From contig NC_133773.1 in NCBI RefSeq assembly GCF_003597395.2, forward strand, positions 71,725,424 to 71,789,423: a DNA stretch of 64,000 nt, read 5' to 3'. The stretch comes from Chelonoidis abingdonii. Its lineage: Eukaryota; Chordata; Testudines; Testudinidae. This document shows positions 12,565 to 23,697 of this stretch, in pieces. A program made the translations under genes and the position numbers. The notes under the pieces are model-generated. The model searched no databases. It saw only the letters and a list, made by a program, of their open reading frames with translations, and was not told the DNA's origin. Each line of letters starts with the position of its first letter. The stretch's first letter is position 1.

Positions 12565-13300
12565 TCCCTCAACAGTGGAGCAGAAAATACAACAAGAAAA
12601 GGAAGCCCTGGGAGGAGAACCAGACCTTCAGTTCTCTGCTCCCAGGGGAGAGTGTGGCTGAGAACTGGCAATACTTGCCTAACCACTGCCCGTAAGAGCT
12701 CCCTCCTGGGACAGTGGTGTGAGCTGAAAACAATTACTTTAGAATGCCTACTAAGACTTGCCTGTGGGAGCTGGACTGAATTATTCCCTGCCAAAGGCCC
12801 CTTGAAACAAGGGAGGGATGCTGTGGGCTTGGCATTAGTTGGCTCTCTCACATCCTGCCTTTTTGACCTTTGGTGACCCTAGAAGGAGTGGTCTCCCACA
12901 AGCGGAGCTGTTCTGCCAAGTGCCTGGACATCGAGAACTGGAGGATGGAGGACTACAAGGCCTTGTCACACCTGAAGAGGGCACTGTGGAAGGCCAGGCT
13001 CATGACAAATGGAATTGCTAAATGATTCACTGAGATACATCAGGGTTATTTATCTGTATTCCAAGCAAGTGGAAATAGGAAGTTGCTGTGGCAAACTCAA
13101 TTGCTGTGGAAGATGTGGAATCCCAAGAGGTGTCTGGGACTCCTGGCCCAAAGATGGGAGGATCTGTAATTTAAAAAAAAGCAAACAGCAACCATGGGTT
13201 TAAGTCTGTACCGGCATTGTGGAAAGAAATCTAAGCAACACTACAGCTGCTGTTGTAAAACACTCTTCTATTCTGTACATGGTTATGATATTGGAGCTTG
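12565..13300. other. GC-richer unclassified stretch
   Basis: The base composition is higher in GC than the surroundings and recalls internal or LTR sequence of a retroelement. I see no protease, reverse transcriptase or integrase motif. Open frames of up to 137 codons on either strand look like chance frames. Confidence 0.35.
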
Positions 13301-15803
13301 GAACAAGTGTGGGGGGTTTGTTTTTTTTAAATGGGAGCCTAAAGTCAGGCTCTAAAATCTATAATTAGGTGCCTGATTTTTTTAAAAACACTGAGCATCC
13401 AGAAACTCCCACCCAAATCAATGGAAACTGATGGGTGCTCAGCTCTATTAAAAATCAGAGCCTCTATTTAAGAAGACTAACTTTCAACTTCAATTTGAAA
13501 AAAAAAATCTTGTCTGTGAATAACTTCAGTTGGTGTGGGCTACATGCAATCTATTGAACTGTTTTTTTACATGGTGCCTGCGCAAATGCATATCCCTCCA
13601 AGGTTGCATTAGTGAGTGTGTGACCAATAGATCATCGTTCTCTGTGTAGAGTGATTCTCTACATCTACTAGCTAATTTCCTGAACTGATTTTTTTTCCTT
13701 TAGCAGCACCAGAAATGTGGTTTTTACCTCAGTTACTTCTGAAGAATTACTGCTACACAGTTAATCCTCTTGAATGGCATTTTTAAGATTTTTTTTTTCC
13801 CCCTCAAATGATGAAAGGAGATTATCCCAGAAGTAGATGAGGCAGGCGGCCTGGTGAAACTCACCCTTCACTCCACAGCTATGCAAATAGCCAAAGTGAA
13901 CTTAGTTCTGTCTAAAAAACTGATTGATGTATATGGGAGGCCCACTGCAGTTGGTGCATGAACTGAGACCCTCATGGTCAAGTCAGCAGTCTCTAACAGG
14001 TGATCTATAGGGAAGATTTCCCGTTGGCCGACCTAGTCTATGGTGTTTGTGCCAAGAATATCTTATCTGGAAATCATTTTTACAGACCTTGCACATTTTG
14101 TTTGAAATTGCTTTCTCCAATGTGGAATGCTATAAAGCACATATAAACAAATGGGTTTTTTAATTTAAAACATACCAAGTATTGTGCTTTTACAAGTATG
14201 GTGGGTTTTTTGTTTTTGTTTTTTTATTTCTAGCTTTTATTTTTATGAACCTCACTGCTTCCTGGGCAACAAGCACCCGCCACCACCACCTCTTCCTTCA
14301 GATCCTTTCTTAAAATCCACTTCATTGTCACTGTTAATCCCTACTTCTAAACATTTTGCTCTTCTTTTTTAGGCTTAATGTTTATCATATTGTATTTTCC
14401 CTACATTGGAGTAGGCACCATATACTTATTTGTTCATAATGTGGCTTATACCATTAAGCTGTTTTAAATAACTCACATTGTGACCAAGCTTTTTTAAATG
14501 GTGGCAAAGCTCCTAAATTCATATTTTATGCCCTCCAAACTAGCATTTTCTGGGTCACAGGGTGGCAAATCATTTTTAACCATCCAAAATTGCTGTAACG
14601 AGTGCTTTTTGAAAACAAAGTTATAACTAACTATCTCTCTCAGAACATAGGATGTAAGCTTTCTTTATAAAAAGGAGAATTTGTGGCCTCTTCCAGGAGA
14701 TAATTTTAGTTTGGTTTATGATTCCTCAACATTCACACATGGATTTGCTGATGAATGAATGAATTCTGATCTTGACAGATACACAAGGGAAAGCATTGAC
14801 AAGGAAAGACATAGGATCTCTTCTTACATACTGTAGAGCTCTTTACTGTCCATTTACCAGCAAGGAAAGCTACTAAATAGTAATGAATATTGCATTTCAA
14901 GTGGACATAATTTTTTAGCTTCTTTAGATACTCCCTTTGCTTGACTAACATAAAACATACGTGCCCATGAGTTAAGTTTCAATGGAGAGATATAGTTTAA
15001 AAAAAATTTAAAATCCTAGGATCAAAGTGCAAGAACTTTTATAATGTTCAAAATAGTTCTATTTTTAGTCTCAGACAAGGTTTGTTCATTCAGTTGTAAC
15101 TATTATAACTCTTTGAAAAGGGTTATAAATGGTTGTCAGTTTTCGGAATGTTTCCAGTGCCTCAGTAAATACATCATGCAAAAAATGCAGCATGGTCTTT
15201 TGGCTTAAACTAACTACTGTCTTACATTAAAAAGATAAGTGTATTCTGCCCAGTTTCATAGGCTTTATAACAGCTATACATGAAAAGCATTTTCTCAAGC
15301 TGTTAGCTGGGAATAGAAATATTTATATGGTGGAAAGAGAAGGATGATTGTATTATAATGGGGTTTTAGCTGAAGCAATCCTACTTAATATTTTATCATT
15401 GTCATAACATCTTTCAATAAATTCCAATAATTTGTCATCTTCACCTTGCTGCCAGTTTAGAATTTGGTCTTAGTTCAAAAAGTAAACATTTATTACATGA
15501 CAGAAAATATGGATTTCCTCATTATTGGGCTGCATTTTATTTTTTGCAATGTATTTTTCTCTGCTCAAATCTCCTTAAAAAAATCTTTGCATTTGCATGA
15601 CATTTAACAAAATCTGGATTGCTTCATTCAGCTAGTCAATATTTCTTGCAATAGTGCAAAACAAAACAAAAATGCACCTTAACTTTCATGGTTATTTTTC
15701 AAGCTCAAGCTGAGGTGCTCATTGGGTGGTGGCTATATTTAAAAAACAGTATTTTCTTAACTTCACAACAATCAGTTAATGTTGAGTAATATGGCAATGG
15801 GCG
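13301..15803. other. Non-coding stretch
   Basis: No gene is seen. Short A- and T-runs are common, and a piece near 13340-13460 recalls an old palindromic interspersed repeat. Confidence 0.5.
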
Positions 15804-16796
15804 TGTCATAAGTAGATAGGTAAGGGTTAATTTTCTTTTACTGTAAAGGGTTTACAAAGGGAACCAAACACCTGACCAGAGGACCAATCAGGAAACTAGT
15901 TTTTCAAAAGTAAGGGTGGGAACCTCTGGAGGTTTTTGGCTTTGTTCTGTGTCTTTTTGTTTTCCTCGGCTCGTGGTCAACAGTTTTTTTCTAACTCCAT
16001 TCTTCTGTATCAAATATGCTACTATCACGTGTGAGTACAACAGGACCAGTATCGGCTGTTGATTGTGCTTTGATGTCTGTATTTACATGGGTGTGATTTG
16101 CTGGATGGTTTAATGGCTATCTTTTAAGCGATGTTCTATCCTTTTTTTATAAGCCATATCCCTGTTATTGAGTCTTTAATGCAGAGTGATAGTATATGTA
16201 AGTTCTTCTTTCTTTTTAATATATAAAGTTCTTCTTTTTAAAACTTGGGGATCTTTCTTTTCCTAGTGAGGCAAAGGGAAGAGGGAATTTCTGTTGCCCG
16301 GAACTTCGTGTTACATCTGGACAGGTGGGGACGGGGGAGGGAAGCGCCATGCTTGATGTGCGGTTACGTTTCTATGTCCAGGGCAGGAAAAGTTACGGGA
16401 AGAAGAGCAGAGAGAGAGAGAATTCAGCTCTGTTGTCCCTGGTGCTAAGGTTGTCTCTTTGGCAGAAGGAGACAAGTTTCTTGTCTTTAATGTAAAGGAT
16501 TGCATCAGCGTCCGCTCAGCTTGCTCAGAGCGGACCCCGGAGGCGAGGAGTAAGGGGGAGATTTCATCTTTTGCCGGGATCTCTACTTCTGAGTCTGGGG
16601 TCTCCAGGAAAGTTGGGGAGGCCAGAGAGGGTCGGTCCCCCCCAAGGAATTTGGGGGAACCCAGGCTGATAGTAGCCTCAATACTATCTGGTGGCAGTGA
16701 AATAAGATCCAAGCTGGGTATAAGCTTGGGGAAGTTCACAGTAAGCACCCAGATTTTGTATGCTAAAGTCCAGATTTGGGACAGACGTTTACCACA
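15804..16796 (+). mobile_element. Solo LTR with perfect 5-bp TSD
   Basis: A 993-bp block starts tgtcataagtagatagg and ends acgtttaccaca (TG...CA). It is flanked on both sides by the same five bases, gggcg, at 15799-15803 and 16797-16801. It contains no coding region. These features define a solo LTR left after recombination between two LTRs. The TG...CA ends, 5-bp duplication and length favour an endogenous-retrovirus type. Overlapping open frames of 163 and 178 codons inside it have no family resemblance. Confidence 0.8.
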
Positions 16797-16882
16797 GGGC
16801 GAGAACAGTTTTGTTTGTCTAACATTAACATTACACCCATGTGACAAAGGTGGATACCATCAGTCTCTGGTTGCACTGCTAG

Positions 16883-17170
16883 TCATTTCTACACTAGCAC
16901 TTATTTCCTCAAAACTTTTGTCACTGGGGTGTGAAAAAACACACCCTTGAGTGACACAAGTTTTGCTGACATAAGCACTTGTGTGCATAGCACTGTGTCA
17001 GAGGAAGATGCTCTCCTGCAGATATAGCTACTGTCACTCATTGAGGTGGTTTTATTATGTTGACAGGAGAGCTCTCTCCCATCGACATAATGCAGCTATA
17101 CGAGCACTCTTACAGTGGCACAGATGTATCAGTATAATTCTGGCACCCTAAGCTTGTAAGCATAGACATC
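16883..17170. mobile_element. PIF/Harbinger-type foldback MITE (old copy)
   Basis: The edges read tcatttctacactagc on the left and gcatagacatc on the right. These are worn versions of inverted ends built on a tatgtctaca core that is clear in the copy at 22862-23173. Internal hairpins are still visible, for example ttttgtcactggggtgtg facing cacacccttgagtgacacaa around 16916-16960. The flanking trinucleotides (tag, tca) are too decayed to prove the TAA duplication here. Confidence 0.6.
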
Positions 17171-17307
17171 TCAATCTTGTTGTAAGCTGCTTACTGGCTA
17201 TTTGACCAAAGCACTGAAACCCTTAGCTTGTTTTACAATTTTTCTTAAGATGAGTGACCTGAGAACTAGCATAACCTGGTGTTTACTTCTCCATTGTCTG
17301 TCCTTCC

Positions 17308-17952
17308 TGTGACAAAGTTCCTCCTCTACCTTGGTGGGTCATGTGCTTATTGGCAGATTTGCTCACCTCACAGATTCACCCTGTGGTTGAGAAACAGCCC
17401 AGAGACCTTCCCCTCTGGTAGAAGCCACAGTCCAGATCAATTCCTCCTGTGTCTGATCAGGAGTCGAGAGGTTTAGGGGGAACCTGAGCCTGCCCTTTCC
17501 TCCGGGTTCCAGCTCAGGGCCCTGTGGACTGTAGCTGTTTAGAGTGCCTCCTGGAACAGCTGCATGACAACTACAACTCCCTGGGCTACTTCCCCATGGC
17601 CTCCTCCCAACATCTTATTTATCTTCACCACCAGACCTTCCTCCTGATGTCTGTCTGATAACACTTGTACTTCTGAGTCCTCCAGCATTATGCCTACTCA
17701 CTCTCAACTTCTTGCAAGCCTCTTGCTCCCAGTTCCTCTCCTCTGCCCTGAGGGGAGTGAGACCTTTTATAGCATCAGAGGGGTCTTAACAGCCTCACCT
17801 GACTCTTAGCAGGTTAATTGGAGTCAGGTGTTCTCATTAGCCTGGAGCAGACCCTGCTCTGGTCACTCAGGGAACAGAAAACTGCTTATCCAGTGGCCAA
17901 TAGAGCTCCCTTCTACTACTCTGCTGTTCCCAACTGGCCTGGGTCTATCACA
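17308..17952 (-). mobile_element. Solo LTR, TGTGATAGACCC family
   Basis: Read on the minus strand the block starts tgtgatagacccaggcc, carries a TATA box (gctataaaagg, about 17767-17777) and ends tttgtcaca. The plus-strand copy at 62724-63434 shares its first roughly 200 bp, so the two are the same family in opposite orientation. Flanking 5-mers cttcc and ctccc match at 4 of 5. There is no internal coding, so this is a solo LTR of 645 bp. Confidence 0.75.
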
Positions 17953-20099
17953 CTCCCTACAGATTCTCGAAATGGTAGACAAAATAAATGTGGTGAACAA
18001 GTTATGCAAAATAATCACTACTGTAGAAATATTTTCTAACTTGACCAGGGAGTTTTCTTAAAATCACCTTTTGGGTTTGTCTCTGGATTAGGCTAGAGCA
18101 CAGCTGTGTAAGTTACAAACTTCTTGTCATGTTGCCATTGGATTACATTTTCTTGTCTGCATATTTAACCCAAAAGTGAATGACCGTGAAGATGTGTGAA
18201 ATTTATAATAGCATAAAAATAATAATGGCAGACAGGAAGGAGCAGTGATGTCTGTGGACGCACCTGGGGATCTCTGTTTCAGTCCAGGAAGATGCAATGG
18301 CCTTTCTGGAGACCTTGTCTCGAGCAGTCAAAGTGGAGGATGCCAACTTCTCCAGAGAGCTGGTGGGGAGTGGTGGCAATGGAGACTGGTCAGTATTCCC
18401 AGCTTATGAACAAGGGCCTTCCTTGTATAGCTGTGCTTACCTATAGTCGTTGCTGCTCTGATAATATGATGTGTAGCCACCACAAGTTACATGCTTGTGT
18501 ACAGGCAACATCTCTTCTGGAGCTCCTCTTGGCTTTGGGTAGTAAATCCCAGTTCAGCGAGAACATCCAAAATATCCTCAGATAGTGAAACTGAACAATC
18601 TCTTCTTCTAAGCACAGGCAAGGAAACCTTCCCCCCCCCCCCCCCCCCCAAAGCTATCCCTAGCAACCCACCCAACCATTGTATTCCTCTACAAAGGAAT
18701 CTTACTTAATCATTTTCAGAAATAGCTAATTTCCTTGTCGAAATCATTTCTGACTAGGAAATGTCTCTAGTGACTGGACAGATTACTTGGATCAATCGTG
18801 TACTAGACAGAGGTTAAGGAAGGATCTTTGTTGTGAAAAGTCCTGTTGACATACTCATGCTTGTTTTTAAAGTTCCTGCCAATGAGTTGTGTTTTTTAGC
18901 CTCCTTTTGCTTCTTAGATATTTCCCTGTTCCCACAAACAGTTTTGTCCTGTCATTTTCGGCAGTTTTAGAACAGTCATTCAGCAAACTAAATAACAAAC
19001 TGTCCAAGGTTAAGTCTCATACTGAGTTTAGTAGCACTCAGGAAACACCATTTTTTTTTAAAGTGAAATTACATTTCCCCTCTGCTCCAAAAACTTATAA
19101 GGATGAATTTTGTACAAAAGATTTTATAAATATGTATTAATATACTTCAACTTAAAGAAAGTCCTAGAGCATATCATTAAATCTTTGTAAGCAGAAGTAG
19201 GTGACTGTCCATGAATGTGTGCTTCATCTGTTCGACTTATATGGGCACCTTCAGGTCTACACATGTGCCAAAAGTAGGAAGCCTAGCTTTTGTTGGAAAC
19301 AGATGTAGCTGCTAGCGTGTAAAGTAAAAACATTCTTCCAGTTGCCTTCTGGCACTACAGCCTTTGGTGGGATCCTGTTAAAATAAAACAGCCACATGTT
19401 GAACAAGGTCCTACATTCTGTTATTACTCAGGAATACAGTAATGTGATGTGAGCAGAGTTAAGCATGATTTGGGAGGCAAGTGGGGAATTTCTTTCTTCT
19501 GAGATCCCAGTAAATGCATCTTTCCAACACTTCAAGATTAGGATGCATCCAAGAATATTTGTCACATTTGTGAATGCAAGTCAGACTTGCTTGAATATAT
19601 GCATCATCAGTATGATTCAGATGCTGAATGTAGGGGTAGTCTGTTTTGAGGCTGTGGGGTTTAGGAACTATTCACTTGGACTTAATGGATACAGAGTTTG
19701 AGAAGTTTGTTGTGCTGCTTAGATATTTCTTTTTACGTGTTGATTTTTTGATGGTTCTTTTAATGGAATGTTTGGAGACTTCATCAGTAATTAACATAAG
19801 ACAATATTTGATCATATGGTAAGTCTTGCATGTGCAGTCCACACTATTGCTTTGAATTTCATATTTTTGTCTGTTTTCTAGTGTTTTGGGTAGCTTCTGC
19901 ATTTTAATCCTCCTTTCTTCCCTTTGAATTTGTGTCCATACAAAAATGGAAAGCTCTGATACATGAAATAGGTTCTGATAAACTCATTTTTGTTTTAGAT
20001 TATATTTCTAAAAAATGTTTTTCCTTTTACTTAGCTATTGGTATTGAATTTAAATTTTGAGTTACTTGCGAGAGAGAGGAGAATCAGCCCACAAGGTAA
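17953..20099. other. Non-coding stretch with a poly-C run
   Basis: No gene is seen. A 19-base C homopolymer lies at 18631-18649. Open frames are short and unremarkable. Confidence 0.5.
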
Positions 20100-20390
20100 A
20101 ATTTTTCAAAAATTTCTACATCCCAATTTCAAAAACACCTAAATCACTTAGAAGCCAGAAGCTGGGAATGGGCAACAGGGAATGGATCACTTGACGATTA
20201 CCTGTTCTGTTCATTCCCTCTGGGGCATCTGGCATTGGCCACTGACAGAAGACAGGATAATAGCCTAGATGGACTTTTGGTCTGACCCAGTATAGCCATT
20301 CGTGTTCTTAAGCCTATATGCTTTAGACCCTTCTGAAAATAGGATTTAGGCTCCTGAAACATTCAGGCACATTTGAAAACTTCATCCATT
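20100..20390. repeat. Old palindromic repeat interrupted by a CR1 tail
   Basis: The left part (about 20100-20153) reads ttcaaaaacacctaaatcac and the right part (about 20311-20390) reads ggatttaggctcctgaaac, then cacatttgaaaac. They look like facing arms of a weak palindrome. The CR1 tail at 20154-20310 has inserted in the middle. Confidence 0.45.
20154..20310 (+). mobile_element. CR1 LINE 3' terminal fragment
   Basis: The run ccagaagctgggaatgggc, then ggtctgacccagtatagcc and the terminal gtgttctta are the standard last 150 bp of this CR1 subfamily. The same sequence appears at 12410-12564 (plus) and 28420-28570 (minus). Confidence 0.85.
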
Positions 20391-21607
20391 ATCTTTACAA
20401 AGAAAGCCTTCTTGTATATATCTGCACCATGGATAGCTTAGATTGATCCCGGCTTTCAAAACAAAGAATTCAAGTATATGGAAATTGATGAAGGGGCTAG
20501 AGAAGATTACCCTTACTACCTATGTGTAGAGAAATCATGCTCACTGAGGCATAAGTTGTTTTGCAAGAATATGCTAAATCTTTGGCAAAGATTTCCCTAG
20601 CTAAAGACGATACCTGAAACAGGTCACCAATCAAGTAAGTACCGCCTGCATAAATTAGCTGAACTGGACATACCTGTAATGTTCTAGTTCATACATTGAT
20701 GCTCTTCATTTTTCCATATTTGGTTGTTTATCTTTCTTCCTCAATCCCTTCCCTTTTCAGTTTGGAGCCCTCCTCTCAATAAGTTCAAGCACTGTATTGT
20801 AAATGACCTGTATTGATAAATGCCAATATTGTATATGAAACATGGAAGGTACATGTAGGGTTTTGTATTTATCAAGTACATAACATTGGTGTTAGGTGGG
20901 CTATGATTTATAAGCACACATCTTGCAGTTAATCGAAAGGAACAGGTGAGATCTAAGGGGTTTTTCCCCCTTCACCACTTGAGATTATTTAATCATTGCA
21001 TCAAAAATATCAAAGGGGGAGAAAGAAACAGAGCGAGTAGTTTCTTTATGCAGCCAGCACAAAAAAGCCCAGCACAGCTTTCCTGGATGGGGTATATTGG
21101 GGCATTACTGAAAGAAGACACCTTTTTGTGCAAATTTAACTGTGCTTTTCCTGATTTTTCAAAAGTTTGAGTTTTGCTCAACTCAGCATTCTGCAAGGGG
21201 ATAACATACTACAAAGCAACCTGAATTCTGTATTAAAGGGGTAGAGGGTTTGCCATTCTGTATTAATGGGGGGGAGGAGGAGTTGAGTACCTCATTAATG
21301 ATACTGATGTTATGTTCTATTTAATATGTGCAGTCTTCACTGAGGTATAATTTGATTTTATGTCTTTATATAATTTACTGAATAATTAGACAAAAACACT
21401 TTAATTTTGCAGAAACCTTAGTTACGTTAACACCAATGATTAAAATTTTTCTTCCTCACTTCAAATATATAACTGTCCTTAGTTATGAATGGGCTTGTCA
21501 TATACTCCAGCTGAGTACTTGATAATTTGCAGATGGTCTTCTCCTATTACTGTGAATTATTTTCTTTCTGCAGCCTTTTCAACAGGTGGTACTGGTGGGT
21601 GTTTATT
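20391..21607. other. Non-coding stretch
   Basis: No gene or nameable repeat is seen. Confidence 0.5.
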
Positions 21608-22093
21608 AGAATACCCTATTAGAATTCTTTAAGGGGGGTCAACAAACCCGTGGACAAGGATGAGCCAGTGGATACAGTGTATCTGGATTTTCAGAAAGCT
21701 TTGACTAGGTCACTCACCAAAGGCTCTTAAGCAAACTAAGCAGTGATTAGATAAGAGGGAAGGTTCTCTTATGGATCAGTAAACTGGTTAAAAGACAGAA
21801 AATAAAGGGTAGGAATAAATGGTCAGTTTTCAGAATAGAGAGAGGTGTCCCCCAGGGATCTGTACTGGAACCAGTGCTGTTCAACATATTCATAAATGAT
21901 CTGCAAATTCTGCCACCTCACTGTTTTACCCCTTTTTCCAGATGATGCAAAATTACTCAAAATAGCTAAGTCCGAAGCAGTCTGTGAAGAGTCACACAGG
22001 GAGCTCACAAAATTGGGTGATTGGGCAACAAAATGGTAGATGAAATTCACTGTTGGTAAATGCACAGTATTGCACATTGGTAAACATCATCCC
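21608..22093 (+). pseudogene. CR1 LINE reverse-transcriptase fragment with internal microinversion
   Basis: This is a piece of the CR1 pol gene on the plus strand, truncated at both ends. The translated segment near 21660-21710 carries YLDFQKA, part of the palm region of LINE reverse transcriptases. Near 21850-21870 is the GVPQGS-like block (agaggtgtcccccagggatc). Near 21940 is the DDAKLL segment. Bases 21903-21939 are in reverse orientation compared with the CR1 at 30302-30360. Frameshifts and stops are present and there is no usable ORF. Confidence 0.85.
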
Positions 22094-22360
22094 AACTCTA
22101 CCATAGGCCAAAGGACCCTGGCTCAACTCTCTACTGGTCACAGGTTGCAGCCTGACCACTAGGCTATGCTTCCCAACCAGCTCCTGAGTGGGAACCACTA
22201 CATGCCTCAATAGTTTACACTCTAGATTTTTTTTGCCCAGAGCTAAACTTTTTTAAAATGGCTATTTTTTTTCAAGGCCTATATCTCTGAAACCTGGGGT
22301 CACTGTCCCAACCCAGCATCGGTCTGAAGCACACTAAATTTCAAAGAAGTTTTAGAGGAC

Positions 22361-22630
22361 TGTGATGGGGTGTTCGCTCCACATCTCATATAAAAGGGTT
22401 AAGGTAGGTGGGAAGAGGCTAATTAACCTAATAGGCTGCACCTGGGGGAGAGTTAGGTTGGAGAGGTAAGCCGTAATAAAAGATGAAGCTCAGCTGAGCA
22501 GGTGTAGGCTGGGCTGGTACAAAGCCAGCAAGTTGAGAACAGATGGGGGCTGAAAGGGAAGTACTGTGCAGTCACTCCCTGAGAAGAGGGAGGTGTGTTT
22601 GCAGTATAGACTCTGTCAAGAACCTGAAAG
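22361..22630 (+). mobile_element. Truncated LTR (TGTGATGGGG type)
   Basis: It starts tgtgatggggtgttcgctcc and has a TATA-like catataaaaggg near 22387, as expected of an LTR promoter. The right part is cut off by the hAT fragment that follows. It shares only its first 11 bases with the LTR at 11458, so it may be a different subfamily. Confidence 0.5.
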
Positions 22631-22634
22631 GAAT

Positions 22635-22855
22635 GAAATAGCTGCCCCAACCCCCTGCTCTGAGCCCCCTGCTGCACCCCTCACCCCTTGTGAACCCCAG
22701 CCTTTTGCCCTGAGCCCCTTCCTACACACTGCACCCCCTCCCACACTCCACATTCCCTTCTGCATCCTCTCCTGCCCCAGCCTTACATTCATGTCCTGGC
22801 ATGCAGTTTTCCCCACCTTGATGTGGCCCTCCGGCCAAAAAGTTTGCCCACCCCG
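22635..22855 (-). mobile_element. hAT-type MITE fragment
   Basis: The right edge, read on the minus strand, is cggggtgggcaaactttttg, matching the usual end of a hAT non-autonomous family. Next comes a block around gccacatcaaggtggggaa, then a C-rich interior on the plus strand. The other end is not recognisable, so it is truncated. Confidence 0.55.
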
Positions 22856-22861
22856 ATCTAA

Positions 22862-23173
22862 GGGTATGTCTACATAGGCAAAAAACCAAAAACAAAAAAG
22901 AACCCACACATGACAGCAAGTCCAGAGCCTGTGTCAACTGACTCAGACTTCTGCTACATAGCTAGCAATAGCAGTGTAGACATGACTACTTGGACTGGAG
23001 CTGGAGCTCTGAAACCCAACTGGGGGGCTCCAAGTAGAAATATCTGCAGAACTGTTTTTAGTCCTGTAGTGTGAGCCCCAAAAGCATGTAGTTGATTCAG
23101 GCTCTGAGACTCTCTGTAGCAGGGTGTGATTTTGTGATTTTGGAGTTTTTTTGTTTTAAGTGTAGACATACCC
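22862..23173. mobile_element. PIF/Harbinger foldback MITE with TAA TSD
   Basis: Both ends carry the same inverted sequence: gggtatgtctaca on the left and tgtagacataccc on the right. The trinucleotide taa flanks both sides (22859-22861 and 23174-23176), the hallmark of PIF/Harbinger insertion. The inner halves also pair (gtcaactgactcag-type blocks facing each other), so a transcript would fold into a long hairpin. There is no coding content and it is 312 bp long. Confidence 0.85.
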
Positions 23174-23191
23174 TAACTGGTTACTATCTGT

Positions 23192-23535
23192 AGAATCAGG
23201 AAGGAATTTTTCACCAGGTTAGATTGGCAGTGAAATTGGGGGTTTGGGTCTATTTTTCCAGCATCGGATGTGGGTGCCTACCAGGATCATGTGGATATAT
23301 TTCAGTAAATTAATTCCCTGCCAGTTCAGGGGCCTTGGACGTTGCACCTCAGTCCCTCCTATTATCAACTTGTGGCACATAACAATTAAGTCTCCTGAGG
23401 GTTGTTGCTGTAATACCTTTGTCTAACTATGGTGGTTCAGTTTACTTCATGGGTGCTGATTGGTGTTGGCAGCCTGTGATATAGAGGTCAGATTAAATTA
23501 TCTGATGGTCCCTTCTGGACTTAAATCCTATGACT
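23192..23535 (+). mobile_element. CR1-like LINE 3' tail
   Basis: The block contains caggaaggaatttttcacc and ends with gatggtcccttctggactta and aatcctatgac, the form of a CR1 3' end. It is old and diverged, so the subfamily is uncertain. Confidence 0.55.
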
Positions 23536-23697
23536 AGCTGAAATACTTATGCCAGATTCTTTTGCATGACACAAAAACTAATTCCAAAAGTCTTTTCTGA
23601 CATTCTTCCTTATGTTGCCAAGTGCAATTGTCCCTGTTCATTTCATTACCTAAAAGACTATTCCTTACAAGAAATTGCTGTCTGAGTTCATGGGGGT

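Noticed and set aside
16311..16950. Overlapping 178-codon (minus) and 163-codon (plus) frames as genes
   Set aside because: Both lie mostly inside the solo LTR 15804-16796, have low-complexity composition and match no family I know.
18631..18649. Poly-C run as a structured regulatory element
   Set aside because: A simple homopolymer with no flanking motif; likely slippage.
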